Origin: Phialocephala subalpina
Lineage: Eukaryota > Ascomycota > Leotiomycetes > Helotiales > Mollisiaceae
Assembly (NCBI GenBank): GCA_900073065.1
Contig: FJOG01000003.1
Span: 2,172,133 to 2,236,132 of the forward strand
Direction: 5' to 3'
DNA length: 64,000 bases
In this document: positions 47,474 through 59,310 of the stretch, piece by piece
How the letters are laid out: every line of letters starts with the position of its first letter
Numbering within the stretch: the first letter of the stretch is position 1
Made by a program: the position numbers and the translations under genes
The notes under the pieces: model-generated
What the model was told of the DNA's origin: nothing
The model's input: only the letters and a program-made list of their open reading frames with translations
Databases searched by the model: none

Positions 47474-48621
47474 AACTTTATGGTGGTTTTTTTGGCGTTT
47501 GGAGGGGGGGCTTTTGAGATTGTAGCGGGCGGCGCTTTTGATTCCTCGAAATGAGGAGGGGTAGATACCGGCTTCGGAGCTGTATTCTGGGCGCCATGAT
47601 GGCGGGATTCATGTCGATATGTTATTGATAACTACTATAATGAACAAAAATTGATCAGTAGAGAAGTCTCTCAAAATTGACTGGTGAACTTCAGTCTTTT
47701 CAACGAAGCGGCTCCCCACGAGAGGTATCCAGATCTCCCGAAGACGCTGCAGAAAATTGCTTGTCGATATCTCCGATAAGGAATTCCGTGGAGGCCGATG
47801 ACGGGTTCTGGTATGAGCGAATTGTCGTATGTCTCCGTGGATAAATTCTAATGATCCAGGTACAAGAACGCCATTCGTGCGGGTAAACAGCAGATGGACA
47901 ATAGCGTTGGCTCTCAGAGACACGTGTTGGGATGGAAAAATTCAAGAGAAATTATGTTTCTCTCTCCACAGTGCTTTTTGCCATAAAAAAGAAGCCCTGC
48001 GTTGAGCAGGAACAGCTCTCGAATGTCCTAGAGATATCTGGGGCAATTGAAAGTACGTGATGTCGAAATATGCCTTAGCAGAATTTCAAAGTGAGAAACC
48101 GAGAGGTTGCAAGTGCCTGACCCAGCACAATGCAATTGTCCTGGCAGCGTAGGTACGGTCCAAGCAACTTCAGGTTCTAATGAATGTCCCTGACCCTCTG
48201 GTACTTTGGTGCGTCGCTTTCTGGGAACACTGCGAGCTTCAGACATAATAGGTTTTGTCAGAGAGCTTCGGAGGTCTTCACCCTCTCTCTCGGTGGCATT
48301 CGATTGTCCCGACAAGGTTGGGAGATTGAGGGCGTAACAATGAAGAACACGATATCTCCGCAGCAGCCGTGGAAGACGTGGAACAGGTGGAAGATTTCTC
48401 GAACGATAGAGCATCGCTATTGCATGTCCCAGCGCTGGTGCGTTATTCATCAGATTGCTGTAGTGGGATGATTGAGAGTGACTACTGTAGGTGGGGCACG
48501 TTTTAAAAGCTAGTCTGGTGGCCCCTCTACAAACGTCAGAGCAACCCTTCAGATTTTCTTTCCTCAATAAACCACAACACCTTTGAAAACATTGAATTAA
48601 TCTTCCATACGCGCCGGAACA
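47474..48621. other. Intergenic region, bZIP 3' end to transketolase
   Basis: About 1.15 kb. It presumably contains the transketolase promoter and leader. Antisense open frames at 47609-47945 and 48028-48567 look random. Confidence 0.5.
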
Positions 48622-51191
48622 ATGGGTTACTCTAAAGTAGATGAGGTCGCGATCAACACGATCCGACTCCTCGCTGTAAGTTCATCGCCTGATGGTTTTG
48701 GAGGGGTAATGAGAGCGGAAGCTCCATCAACCGCCACCTCAACAACCTCAATCGACACGATTCAAGCTGACATGAACTTCGCAGGTCGATGCCACATTCG
48801 CTGCGAACTCGGGTCACCCGGGAGCCCCTATGTAAGTGCGCCTGGCGACTTCCTCAGCTGCTACGACCTTGGAAAGCTCAATTTGCTGATGTTGATGTAG
48901 GGGCATGGCACCGGTTGCCCACGTTCTTTTCAACAAGATTATGAACTACAACCCAAAGAACTCGAAATGGGTTAACCGTGATAGATTTGTCCTCTCGTAA
49001 GTCACCGACTTTCACATCTCATCAACTTGCGGCCTACATTGAGGATTATTGGCAAAGTTTGAGCTATGATAGTTGCGCCAGCGAGAATACTCTCAACAAA
49101 TAATGGAGTTACACAAGAGGAGTGGTTTTGTCTCCTCTTTTTGTGTACCATTTTGTCGATTCCTAACTTGCCTGCAAATTCTGACGATTTCTACAAAAAC
49201 CTACTTACACAATCTTCAGCAACGGACATGGTTGCATGCTTCAATACGCTCTCCTCCACCTCTGCGGGTACAAGCTCTCTATGGATGACATCAAGGCTTT
49301 CCGAGTAAGTTATACCTGCAGACTTTTTCATAGCAGGTGCATAGTCTAACGCTTGAGATAGTCCATTGACAGCATCACCCCTGGTCACCCCGAAGCTCAT
49401 GACACTGATGGTATCGAAGTCACTACTGGTCCTTTGGGACAAGGTTTCTCCAATGCTGTCGGTTTGGCCATTGCCCAACATCACAGCTCTGCGGAGTTCA
49501 ACAAGCCAGGATTCGAGCTCATCAACAACTATACATATACCTTCCTCGGTGACGGATGTATGATGGAGGGTGTTGCAAGCGAGGCTGCATCTCTTGCTGG
49601 TCATTTGCAATTGGGTAATCTCATTGCTATCTATGATGACAACCATATTTCCATTGATGGTGACACCAACTGCGCCTTCACTGAAGATGTTGTCAAGAGA
49701 TTTGAGGCCTATGGCTGGCACACTGAGACTGTCCTTGATGGTGACCACGACTTGGTAGCCATCGAAGAAGCTATTAAGAAGTGCCAAGCAATCAAGGACA
49801 AGCCATCTTTGATCAAGCTCCGAACTACCATTGGATACGGTTCGCTGCACCAAGGTACCGGCGGTGTGCACGGTTCTGCCCTCAAGAAGGACGACATCAT
49901 CCAATTGAAGAAGAAATTCGGATTTGACCCTGAGCAGACCTTCGTCGTTCCCCAGGAGGTTTACGACTTATACCACAAGAAGGGTGCGGAGGGCGCCGCA
50001 AAGGAGCAAGAATGGGAGCAACTTCTCGAGAAGTATGCCGGCTCCCACAAGGCTGAGGCAGCAGATCTCAAGCGCCGCTTGACTGGTGATCTACCAGAGG
50101 GATGGGAAAAGAACCTCCCAGTCTACTCTCCTTCAGACGCCGCCGTTGCCTCCCGAAAGCTTTCCGAGATTGTTCTCCAGAAGATCCACCAAGCAATTCC
50201 AGAATTGGTTGGCGGTTCTGCCGATTTGACTGGCTCCAACTTGACAAGATGGAAGGACGCCGTGGACTTCCAGCCTCCTTCTCTTGGCATTGGTGACTGG
50301 TCTGGACGTTATATCCGATATGGTGTCCGTGAGCACGCCATGGGTGCTATCATGAACGGTCTCGCCGCATATGGTACCATTCTCCCATACGGAGGTACTT
50401 TCTTGAACTTCGTGTCTTACGCTGCTGGCGCTGTTCGTCTCTCCGCTCTTTCGCAAGTTCGTGTCATCTGGGTCGCTACTCACGATTCCATTGGATTGGG
50501 TGAGGATGGACCAACCCATCAACCTATCGAGACTCTTGCACATTTCCGTGCTCTCCCCAACTGCATGGTCTGGCGCCCAGCGGATGGCAACGAGACTAGC
50601 GCAGCATACTACCTCGCCCTGACCTCGAAGCACACTCCCAGCATCATCGCTCTTTCCCGTCAAAACCTTCCTCATCTCGAGAACTCCACTCTCGCCAACG
50701 CTATCAAGGGTGGATACATCGTTCACGAAGACAAGAGTGCCGACATCTCTCTCGTTTCCACTGGTTCCGAGGTCGGTATCTGCGTTGACGCCGTTAAGTA
50801 CTTGAAGGAGAAGCACAACATCACTGCTCGTGTTGTGTCCATTCCTTGCTTCGAGGTCTTCGATACTCAATCAAAGGAGTACAGACTCAGTGTTCTCCCA
50901 GATGGTATCCCATCTCTGTCCGTCGAAGTCATGTCGACCATGGGTTGGGAGCGATACACCCACGAGCAATTCGGTCTCAACAGATTCGGTGCTAGCGGTG
51001 CCTACAAGGACGTCTACAAGGTACGTTCATACTTCAATTTCTATCTATCTAATCTAATACTGACCCCTTTACAGAAGTTCGAGTTCACTCCAGAGGGCAT
51101 CTCCAAGCGCGCTGTTGCCACCATTGACTTCTGGAAGAACGTCCCCAACATCCGCTCTCCTATCAACCGCGCTTTCCAGCAACTCATCTAA
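48622..51191 (+). CDS. TKL1: Transketolase
   Basis: A thiamine-diphosphate enzyme of the non-oxidative pentose phosphate pathway, moving two-carbon units between sugar phosphates. Six exons are predicted: 48622-48675, 48785-48831, 48901-48996, 49220-49304, 49362-51020 and 51075-51191, giving 685 residues. The N-terminal exons rebuild [20 protein letters not shown] and [17 protein letters not shown], both highly conserved. The ThDP motif is [16 protein letters not shown] (about residues 155-170). The transketolase signature is [19 protein letters not shown] (about 464-482). The C-terminal domain has [15 protein letters not shown] and [20 protein letters not shown]. Five introns crowd the 5' end (109, 69, 223, 57 nt) except the last (54 nt). 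A long antisense frame across exon 5 reflects the codon bias of a highly expressed gene. Confidence 0.96.
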
Positions 51192-51887
51192 GCTGCATAT
51201 TTGATTGGACTGATGCTAAGGTGTGAATTTGGAGGTTTCGGAAATGAAGTTAAAGTCGTCGTAAAGCTTGCAGATAGACTATGAAAAATGAACAAATTAT
51301 GACCATGAAATAAGCTCGCAGGGTCCAACAAGGTGTAACGTGAAAGTACGAGAAGGTGAGGGAGGGACATTATGGTAATCAAAAACGAAGCTATGGACCG
51401 GCCGGCTCCCAATGTAGACACGGCTTCGGGACAATGTCTTGACTTTCAATCCTTTACTTGTTCTGGACATTCTGAAATGAATGGATAAGTTGGCCGCTGA
51501 TGAGTGATCAAGTTGGTCTGAGTTTCCGGTCGAAAGTATGTAAACAGGCTGGAAGATTCACGGTATATCGGAAGCACCCATCATCATGATATTCTACACA
51601 CTACTGTTCTTACAAGAGATGAATGTCTAATACTTTCTCAAACCTCAAAGATCTCACCAACTCCTTCCCCACCCCCTTTCCTATTCTCCACTAAATCCAA
51701 CCTATACCCCTCCCAATTCTTCAACGCCCGCTTCACCTCCTTAACCCTCTCAATCCATCAAGTTGGTCTGAGTTTCCGGTCGAAAGTATGTAAACAGGCT
51801 GGAAGATTCACGGTATATCGGAAGCACCCATCATCATGATATTCTACACACTACTGTTCTTACAAGAGATGAATGTCTAATACTTTC
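51192..51887. other. Convergent region, transketolase 3' end / coiled-coil gene 3' end
   Basis: About 0.7 kb. It contains the first copy of a 250-bp duplication and most of the downstream UTRs. Nothing else was recognised. Confidence 0.5.
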
Positions 51888-52006
51888 TCAAACCTCAAAG
51901 ATCTCACCAACTCCTTCCCCACCCCCTTTCCTATTCTCCACTAAATCCAACCTATACCCCTCCCAATTCTTCAACGCCCGCTTCACCTCCTTAACCCTCT
52001 CAATCC
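51507..52006. repeat. Exact 250-bp tandem duplication (two copies) at the 3' end of the coiled-coil gene
   Basis: Copy 1 is 51507-51756 and copy 2 is 51757-52006. Both start ATCAAGTTGGTCTGAG and end AACCCTCTCAATCC, with no spacer and no difference that I read. The unit length equals that of the NUP2 duplication at 13822-14321. Confidence 0.97.
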
Positions 52007-53477
52007 TATGTCGTCACCTTCCAATTGCTGTCTTCGATCCCGCCATACTCCTCTTCGGAGTTCGTGGACTTCGGATTCGAGGTCTCGGACTTTCTTTTCT
52101 AGACGTTGGCGTTCTTCGTTTTCGAGCTCGTCGACGCCGGAGTCATCTGCGCCGAGAGCGGCGTGTTTGCGGGCTATTTCTTGAGCTTCTTTTAGGCGGG
52201 AGTTGTCAGTTTCGAGAGAGATGAGTTTGGTGCGTAATTCAGAAGCGTCCTTTTCGGCTTTCTCGCGTTCTTTCTTCTGAGCCTGAAATCGAGCGTCGTG
52301 TTCCTTGTGTAATGTAGCTAGGGTAGTGACCTTTTTTTCCAGAGCATCAACTTTCTTTTGGAGCTCTGAGCTGTGTGATTTTGCTTCCTCGGCTTCACGT
52401 TCCAGTGTTCTGAGTTTAGTCTCAGCTGAAATGCGGTCGCTGCCCTCCTTGACTGCTTTCTGTGTCGTCCGTTCGAGGTTCTTTTTTAGGTCGCCTAGTT
52501 CTCGCTGTGCCACTGCTGCCGCCTTCTCGCTGCGTGTGAGCTTCTCTTCCAGAGCTGTCACTTGTTCCTTCTCTGAACTCCCTGCCGCGATCTGGTCCAG
52601 TCGTCCTCTAAGGGTAGAAATCTCGATTTCCATAGATTCGATTGTATTTGATTTAGAGGCCAGCGCAGCTTCGTAGTCTGCCGGTGCACCTGCGGACATG
52701 GATGGTGACGAGCCATGTCGAGGCCGTGAGGATTGCGCTAGGAGTTGGGTATTTTGTCGTTGGAGGGCTGCAATATCCGTTCGCTGTACAATGAATTAGC
52801 ACCACTTCTTTGCTATGAAAGAAATAGACATACCAGCTTCTCAACTTCCTCTGGTGATCCTGGACTTGTAGATATGTCCCTCTTTGGTGCAACCTCATCC
52901 TCTGCCTCCCGCATCTCCTCGAGCTCCTCTTCAGCCTTCTTCCACCGCCTCTCACCATCACTTGCTTCCCTTGCAAGACGTTTGTTTTCCTTCTCAAGCT
53001 CTTCAATTCTTGAGGCCTGCTTTCTGTAGATATCGGGAGCAGTATCTCCATCAGGTGAGAATCCATAGCTTGGTGAAAGTGGTCCGCCTGATCCAGCTCG
53101 AAAGGACGCCGAGCGCATCTTGGACTCGAGAGATAACGAAGGCTGTCTCCCATGTGATGCTGGAGAGACCAGTGGTGTTTTCTCATCTATTTCGGGCTCC
53201 TCTGCCTCCTTTGGCTCTTCTTCCTTCACGTCGTCAGGTGTTGGTTCTGCTGCGGTCTCTGATGGTTCTTCGGCTTTGGAGGATTCTGCAGGCTCAGCTT
53301 TCTCTTCTTTTTTGGTACTAGCTTTCTTTTGTTTCTTCTTCTTCATCTCCTCCACCTGTAGAATAATTACAGTCAGCATAGCTTCATGGCATTTGAATGA
53401 GTTCCCAACTGGACACTTACCCTCTTCTTGGCTGCCGCGAGCTTCTCAGCCTTTGCCTTCTCCTCTGCGTCCGCCAT
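51888..53477 (-). CDS. Long coiled-coil protein, interrupted near its C-terminus
   Basis: Predicted exons: 53477-53421, 53355-52834 and 52783 to about 52007, then a C-terminal piece in another frame at 52006-51888. The start is MADAEEKAKAEKLAAAKKR, Lys/Glu-rich. Exon 2 has a low-complexity acidic part, then coiled coil (ASRIEELEKENKRLAREASD). Exon 3 is almost wholly coiled coil, to ESEVHELRRGVWRDRRQQLE. In the genome as given the frame then ends in GLRGLRR. Read in a second frame, 52006-51888 encodes RIERVKEVKRALKNWEGY and ends GEIFEV, which looks like the real conserved C-terminus of this fungal family. The sequence joining the two is missing or wrong here. Introns are 65 and 50 nt. A golgin- or tether-like role would fit the architecture, but this is only inference. 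Confidence 0.75.
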
Positions 53478-53759
53478 ATTGAATGAATGTGACTTTCTGT
53501 GGTATGAATTGGAGAGAGCCGAAGTAACAAACTTGAATCAATATTTACGTTTGGCCAGCTATGTTCAGTTCCTCAGCAGAAGCATGGCATCACGCTAAAT
53601 TAGGTCCCGCTCGGCTGAACAGGGGTTGACGAGGATCACCTCTTCCTTCTCGATTTTCATGTGCTCAATGTCCCGCCACCGAACAAACTTTTTGCGCAGT
53701 TGACTTTTTGGTCGAGAGCAGTGCTGAACTTCGAGGCCACTTAATTGTCAGACTTCAAC

Positions 53760-54392
53760 ATGGCTGCATCTTCTTCGAACTCCTCCCAATTGGCACTTCA
53801 TCTTGCTGACAGAGCTCTCACTCCCATCTTGTCCTCTTCTCGTCAACCGTCAACCTCCGCGGCGCAATCGCGAAACCAAGCGCAAGGACTCTCAGCGCTC
53901 ACTACGGCTGCGATTACTGCCTACGAATCCGCTCTCCGATTAGGCCTTGGCGTGCCCGAACGGATAATGATCGAAACTCAATCCTCAGGTCCAATTGTCC
54001 TACACTCTTATCTAAATCCTCAGTCGATACAAAGACCCCGATCGTGCAGAACGCAAAGCCGAGATACTGAAGAAGAAATAGCAGAGCAGACTCGTTCTGA
54101 ACTGAGACCAGTCAGCGGAACAATAAACAATGGAGAGGAGCAAGGAAGAAGCTACGAAGTCTTAGTGAATGGTGTCTTGGAGGGCGATGACGAGGACGAA
54201 GAAAACAACTCGATGCACCAGCCACCGATGTTGATTGCTTCAGTCATTGCGCCGAGTGCTGCAGATAGTGGGGAGGCTAGGAGAGCTGCTGCGAGATTGG
54301 AGAGGACTGGAAGGACTTTTCAGAGAGAATGGGCTCGTGAACAAGAGGAGAGTCGTCAGCCTCATGCGCTACCGGACGAAGATGACGGTTGA
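53760..54392 (+). CDS. Conserved-looking hypothetical protein, 210 aa
   Basis: A single-exon frame starting at the first ATG (MAASSSNSSQLALHLADRAL). A helical, alanine-rich N-terminal part (QGLSALTTAAITAYESALRL) is followed by a more ordered segment (GVPERIMIETQSSGPIVLHS), then acidic, charged, probably disordered sequence ending in PDEDDG. I do not recognise the family. The pattern of a structured first third and a disordered tail supports a real protein. It starts 283 bp from the divergent coiled-coil gene, so the two may share a promoter. Confidence 0.65.
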   Translation: MAASSSNSSQLALHLADRALTPILSSSRQPSTSAAQSRNQAQGLSALTTAAITAYESALRLGLGVPERIMIETQSSGPIVLHSYLNPQSIQRPRSCRTQSRDTEEEIAEQTRSELRPVSGTINNGEEQGRSYEVLVNGVLEGDDEDEENNSMHQPPMLIASVIAPSAADSGEARRAAARLERTGRTFQREWAREQEESRQPHALPDEDDG

Positions 54393-56842
54393 ATTGTCTG
54401 GAGCTAGGCAGGATGACACCATTGTTCTGCTTTCCAGAAAAACATATCAATATTCTGAGGCCACTACATGGAGGAAGACAACTAGGCATGTGGTGAAAAT
54501 CAGGCCATCTAGACGAATGAGGATATACGACGAAAACAAAAGAAGCGAGAAGATATAAGAGGCTACTCAGACCTCACCGGACGACGTAAGGACCTTAGGA
54601 AGACAAGATCAGCCTCCGTGGATTGTTAGAGGAGTTCAAACTTAGTGAGGGCTGTTCAGAAAGTTGTTATAGCTGCAAATGCTAGAGATGTGGATTTGCA
54701 GGTTGATGTTTTACCTGATTGCTACTCAGCGATCAGTATCTGGTGTATGATTCTAGGAACATGAAAAATGAGAGACATCAAAGGCCAGCCATAGTGGCAC
54801 CTCCAAGAGAAGCTGGTAATGTCCTGCGAAACTGGGGACCTGTATCACGCCCAGAGTCCACGAGCTGCTCATGAAGCTGGAGTCCAGAGGTATAGTGACA
54901 TTCGAAGAGTCTGAGGCATCCAGTGGTGAGATTTAAGTTCTCTAAGTAGTCTACGCATTTGCCAATTTCCATTTTCGTTGAGGACCTTGGCTTCTTTCGC
55001 CCCAGTCAGGTCGAGCAACGCTATTTTCAGTCATATCGTATCGGGTTTCTAGCTGGATTCTGTTGGGTATTCTTGTCGAGAATCTTGCCAAGATCAATTT
55101 CTTCTACCACTGTCATTCGCCTCAGTTTACTGACCTATGATGGCTGTTGTCGATCCTTTCGATGTCTCGTTCTTGGTAATAAACTTTGCATCTTCGAAAT
55201 GGCTTATTAAAATGTATTAGCAAGATTCTAAGATTAGATGACGTGCTTACTGATTTTATCAGGTTCAGTACCAGGATATCATTACAGCTTTCTGTTCTTC
55301 GAACTTCTGGGGCTTGTGTAATTGGGCGAGGTGTATGTTGTAGGTCGCTACACAAGATGAATAGTATTGGGATGTGCGGAACTACGGGCGATGGCGCTGT
55401 AGAGGCTTTAGGGACGAGGGGTGTACGATCTTGTGGGAAGTGGGTATTGTACTCGGGCTTGGCTTTGAGCTTCGTCGGTGTGCCATTGTGAGGGGGTTGG
55501 AGATCGGCATTATGGGATCGTGTCTGTTCAAGTAAGTATTGGCCACTGGGAGGATCTCAAGAAATTCAAGGTGTACGTGGTTTCGAATGCGTCTTAAACC
55601 ATGTCTATCTTTGAGGGTCTCATACCATCTGTCCAAGACCTCACAAGTGAGCAACACCCCTAGAAGCTAGTAAAAGTAATATCCTCATGTGAAATATAAA
55701 ACCCTCTATTTGCTACTGTAGGAACCTCCACAGGCTGCATGACAAAGGAAGTTCTTGCCCTTCAACTGCTAGATGCTGGAATTGTAGAGGGTCGGAGATC
55801 CGGAGTTTCTTCGGCTCCGAATGTCGAAGATATACGACGCCTGAATTCTGAGGATCATTACAACTTGGCCTCAGGAACTTGAAAAGTTGCTGCCACACCA
55901 CGCCAGGCGCCCAATTCAGATACCTCAAAAAATGAAACTCATAAATGAAAACAATCTCCCACGTCCTCTTTCCCATCGCGACGGTGAAGTCATTCCTGTG
56001 TTCAACGAGGCAGTGCAAAGCGCCCCCATATCCGATTCGTCCAGCACTCCCGCTTCCAATATTTGACAAGGCTCATAGGGCTGCATGCCTTCACTGCCTG
56101 CCCCTCATGCAGCCCTAGGGCCAGCATTCTCACACCGATTATCCTTTCTCACCGACCCAATTCTGAGCCTCGATAAGGATGTCGTGCAGACGTTCGTTCT
56201 TCTCGACGTTCGGTTCGCTTCCCCGCCCCCAAAGGACCCCACTATGCTCTTTAGCAGTCGGTGAAGGTGTGAGAGGCGGAGTACGGCGGGATGTCCGAAA
56301 AGCGTCATTATCAAAGTTTTGATATCAGATGGACGGAGTGAAGGTTGATTTTGCAACATGTTTCTTTCTCTCATATATGAAGATCTTGTAATTACCATAA
56401 TGTCGATCTTTCGTCTATACTTTATAACAAAGCATTGCTGGTGTTCAAGCACTTTCTTGTCGTATTGCGGGGTCGTTTGAAATTGGTTTATTGGCATGAG
56501 ATTGTTTGTTGATTCTGAAAGAGAGGCACGTGAAAGCCAGTGCTTTGGTATGGACATTGATAAGATGTTGCAGAATGTCTTGAGCGTAGTGTTACTGCTT
56601 GTACTTGGTGTTGGTATAGTGAACTTTCGGCTGTCGAGGGAAAATGGTCTTCAAGAGTACGTCGTTCTCTTTGATTTCCCCATCTGTCTCGTTTCCTCCC
56701 TCGAAGATGTTATGCCTCAGAACTGCTTTCCTCGAGTGACTATATATGTCCCAAGCTGTGGAAGCTCATGATGCTTTCGGGAATGACCACGAATAGCTCG
56801 TCTTCTGCTTCGAGACCAAACACTTACGTCGAATAAAGGTAC
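54393..56842. other. 2.4-kb region without a supported gene
   Basis: Open frames at 54959-55491 (+), 55713-56069 (-), 56105-56557 (-) and 56496-56771 (+) are all under 151 codons and unrecognised. The frame at 56496-56771 contains a hydrophobic segment (VLSVVLLLVLGVGIVNF), the only feature of note. Confidence 0.4.
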
Positions 56843-56843
56843 A

Positions 56844-57946
56844 ATGGGCTCGTTTGGGATCACCGAGAGCCCTTGGCTAAAGCAGATACCTCCAACCTTT
56901 GCCACTATGGCCGACCTCGAGAATCACCAAGCGAAACTCTTAGTCGACTTCGAACCTTGTTGTAAGAGCCCCTTGCTTCTTGTATCCTCTGTCCACTCTT
57001 CTTGTTCAAGCCCCGTGTTGGCTGAAGTTCTCTCATCCTTGTGTTCAGTTGCTGATTTGTGTGGCCATCTAGTGGTCTAGGCTGGTTCTTCGAGTGGCCT
57101 GGTGGGAGACATCCGCTTAACACGACTTGGCCCTGGGCAGATGTAAAGCCCTCTCTCGTTGTCTTATGGGGTGTATGCTGGATGTTCGCCATCGATTCTA
57201 GATCTAGAGTCAACGTTCCATCTAATGCTCGATACTACACACCACCCAACCACCATCAGGTTATCAGAGATACTCATCAAGCTCAGCACCCTCAATACCA
57301 TTCGCACCGTTCGCACCGTTCGCAGCCAAGTATCTACCCCATTGACCAACACCCATGGCACGGGCCATCGGACTATCGATGTTTTGAGCCAGCTCGTCGC
57401 TTTGGTACGTGAATTTCTCTGTTGCTTTTTTAAGTGGGTGTGAGACGAAAGTGTCTGCAGTTCACTCGTCGTTTCGTGTTGGAGCAAGGCCATCTGCAAG
57501 TCGATGCGACCAGAAAGTACAACAGCCTCATCAAGATTTCTTATCGGTATCACAACAGACAAGAGGAGTTTACTCCGGAGTATTGTTGTTTCGTTTCGCC
57601 TACCTTTAGCGTCTGGATGCGGGTTGTTCCCTTTCAGTATATATTCCATTCCAACTTCAACGCAGTCGGACTTGACCTCGCAGCCAACAAATATCTTGGC
57701 GCACGTTATCTCTGTGCTCTATAAAGACTGATTTCAATAGACACGGCAAACAGTCCGGTCGTCAAGATCGAGTACGGCGAACCAAGGTACTTTCCAGTTC
57801 CGACGCCGGGTGACAGAGCAGACGAGGCCCTCCACGCCCTCCATCACGATCAGCAGCCAACCACCAGGACACGACTGGTTACTCAGCCCTCGAATCATCG
57901 CCGCTTGTACCAGGCAGCCATCACAGCGCCTCCGCACCCTATTCGC
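56844..57946 (+). other. Possible 5' exons of the C2H2 zinc-finger gene
   Basis: Open pieces with Gln/Pro/His-rich coding look: 56844-56953 (MGSFGITESPWLKQIPP, donor GTAAGA), about 57209-57406 (YYTPPNHHQVIRDTHQ), about 57467-57583, and 57738-57946 (donor GTGAGT, intron to 58003). The last join gives A|TC ATG, in frame with the called start, so that ATG may be internal. I could not find a single consistent phase through the third piece, so this is offered only as a candidate. Confidence 0.3.
57301..57326. repeat. Short 9-bp tandem repeat
   Basis: TTCGCACCG units repeated in tandem (TTCGCACCG TTCGCACCG TTCGCA). Likely a minor slippage repeat. Confidence 0.7.
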
Positions 57947-58004
57947 AGTGAGTCATCGAATCATGTGACGGAAGCTACCTAAAAATAGCTAATATTTAAT
58001 AGTC

Positions 58005-59310
58005 ATGGCGGACGGCACTGCTGAAGACTTCAATGACTATGCAGCCTTGCCTGGAGATTTCTCAGGGGGTGCAAATACATATAATAATGGTAGGACTACC
58101 TGCTCGCTCGAAAATGCTGACTGAAGTTGCTGTGGCTATGGTGGCTGAAAACACGAGAATTGCGCTTACCTGTTTTCACTCTAGGTGCTAAGCCTCTTGA
58201 GCCGACGAGCATCCATCAACCTACGAGACTGAATGACCCCGATCGTCGTAATCAACATCGCCACTACCCTGACGCAGAGCCCGGATACCTCACTGCCTTA
58301 ACAGACTACTACATCCAAACTGCCCCCTTCTACACTGCACAAGCAAACACGATGTCGCTGTCGTACGAGTCGCGAAACTATCCCGTCGAATACCCTCAAA
58401 GTGCCTTGATGCAACATGATCCCCACGAGCAACAAGACGACAACATGCAAAGATACCCGAGTCCTCCACCCATGGGCGAAAATCCCTATGGCCATCAAAA
58501 CATCGATGCGGCGACGGCGTTGAACATCGGCGAAGAGATGCCAGAGTTGCCACAAAAGGAAGAATCTGACGCGCCAAGTCCTGGCAGATCAAAGCCTATC
58601 CCAAAGCCTGATCGAGAGGTTACGAAAGGAGATGATGGACGATTTGTATGCACTTGGGCCGGATGCACGGAGGAGGTTCGCTCATTCAATAGGAAATGTG
58701 AGTGGTCTAAGGTATGTTTGTGAACTTGTTTTGAGTGATTTGCGGCTTATGTTGGAACTAGCATATGGACAAACACGATCGACCTTACAAGTGCCCTGCC
58801 GAAGGTTGCGAAAAGCTTCCAGGCTTCACGTATTCCGGTGGTCTTCTGCGACATCAGAGAGAAGTTCACAATCTGCATGGAGGTCCTCGAAAGCAACTCA
58901 ACTGCCCCCACCCAAACTGCAAGCGATTCTCCGGAAAGGGTTTCTCGCGCCAAGAAAACTTGAACGAGCATCTCCGACGAGTTCATACCGATGGAATAGG
59001 AGAGGTTCAAGATGGAGCCGAGACTGAAGAGGAGCCAGAGCGAGCAGGCATGAAGCGAAAGCGTCCAGCGGTAGAGAGCCCAGACCTCCGTCAAGAACTC
59101 GCAAAGCTTCGCAAGGAGAACGAGGCCCTGAAGAGACAAGCCGAGCAACAAAGCCAACACATGAACGAACTATCCCGACAAGTCCAAACTCTCCAAAGCA
59201 TTGTCGGCGTTCATGCTCTCCCCCAAGGTCCACCTCAACAAGCTCCACCGGCGCAAATGACCAGCAACCAAGGCATGAGCTACGCACCTCCTTCTCCTAT
59301 GCCCATGTAA
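58005..59310 (+). CDS. C2H2 zinc-finger protein, probable transcription factor
   Basis: Three exons are predicted: 58005-58089, 58185-58711 and 58762-59310, giving 386 residues from MADGTAEDFNDYAALPGDFS. The first half is Pro/Gln-rich and acidic. Three zinc fingers follow: FVCTWAGC...KHMDKH (about residues 182-209, split by the 50-nt intron 2 between WSK and HMDKH), YKCPAEGC...LLRHQREVH (about 213-239) and LNCPHPNC...LNEHLRRVH (about 248-278). A basic patch (GMKRKRPAV) and a coiled coil (LRQELAKLRKENEALKRQAE) suggest nuclear entry and self-association. The tail is Pro/Gln-rich. Upstream exons are possible (see 56844-57946). The targets are unknown. Confidence 0.87.

Noticed and set aside
49191..49904. 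237-codon minus-strand frame within transketolase
   Set aside because: An antisense shadow of a highly biased coding exon, overlapping conserved plus-strand motifs. The same holds for 50133-50870.
55713..56069. 118-codon minus-strand frame as a gene
   Set aside because: No recognisable family, no supporting exon and no distinct composition.
56496..56771. Small membrane protein on the plus strand
   Set aside because: It has one hydrophobic segment but the rest looks random, and no promoter or homologue can be shown.
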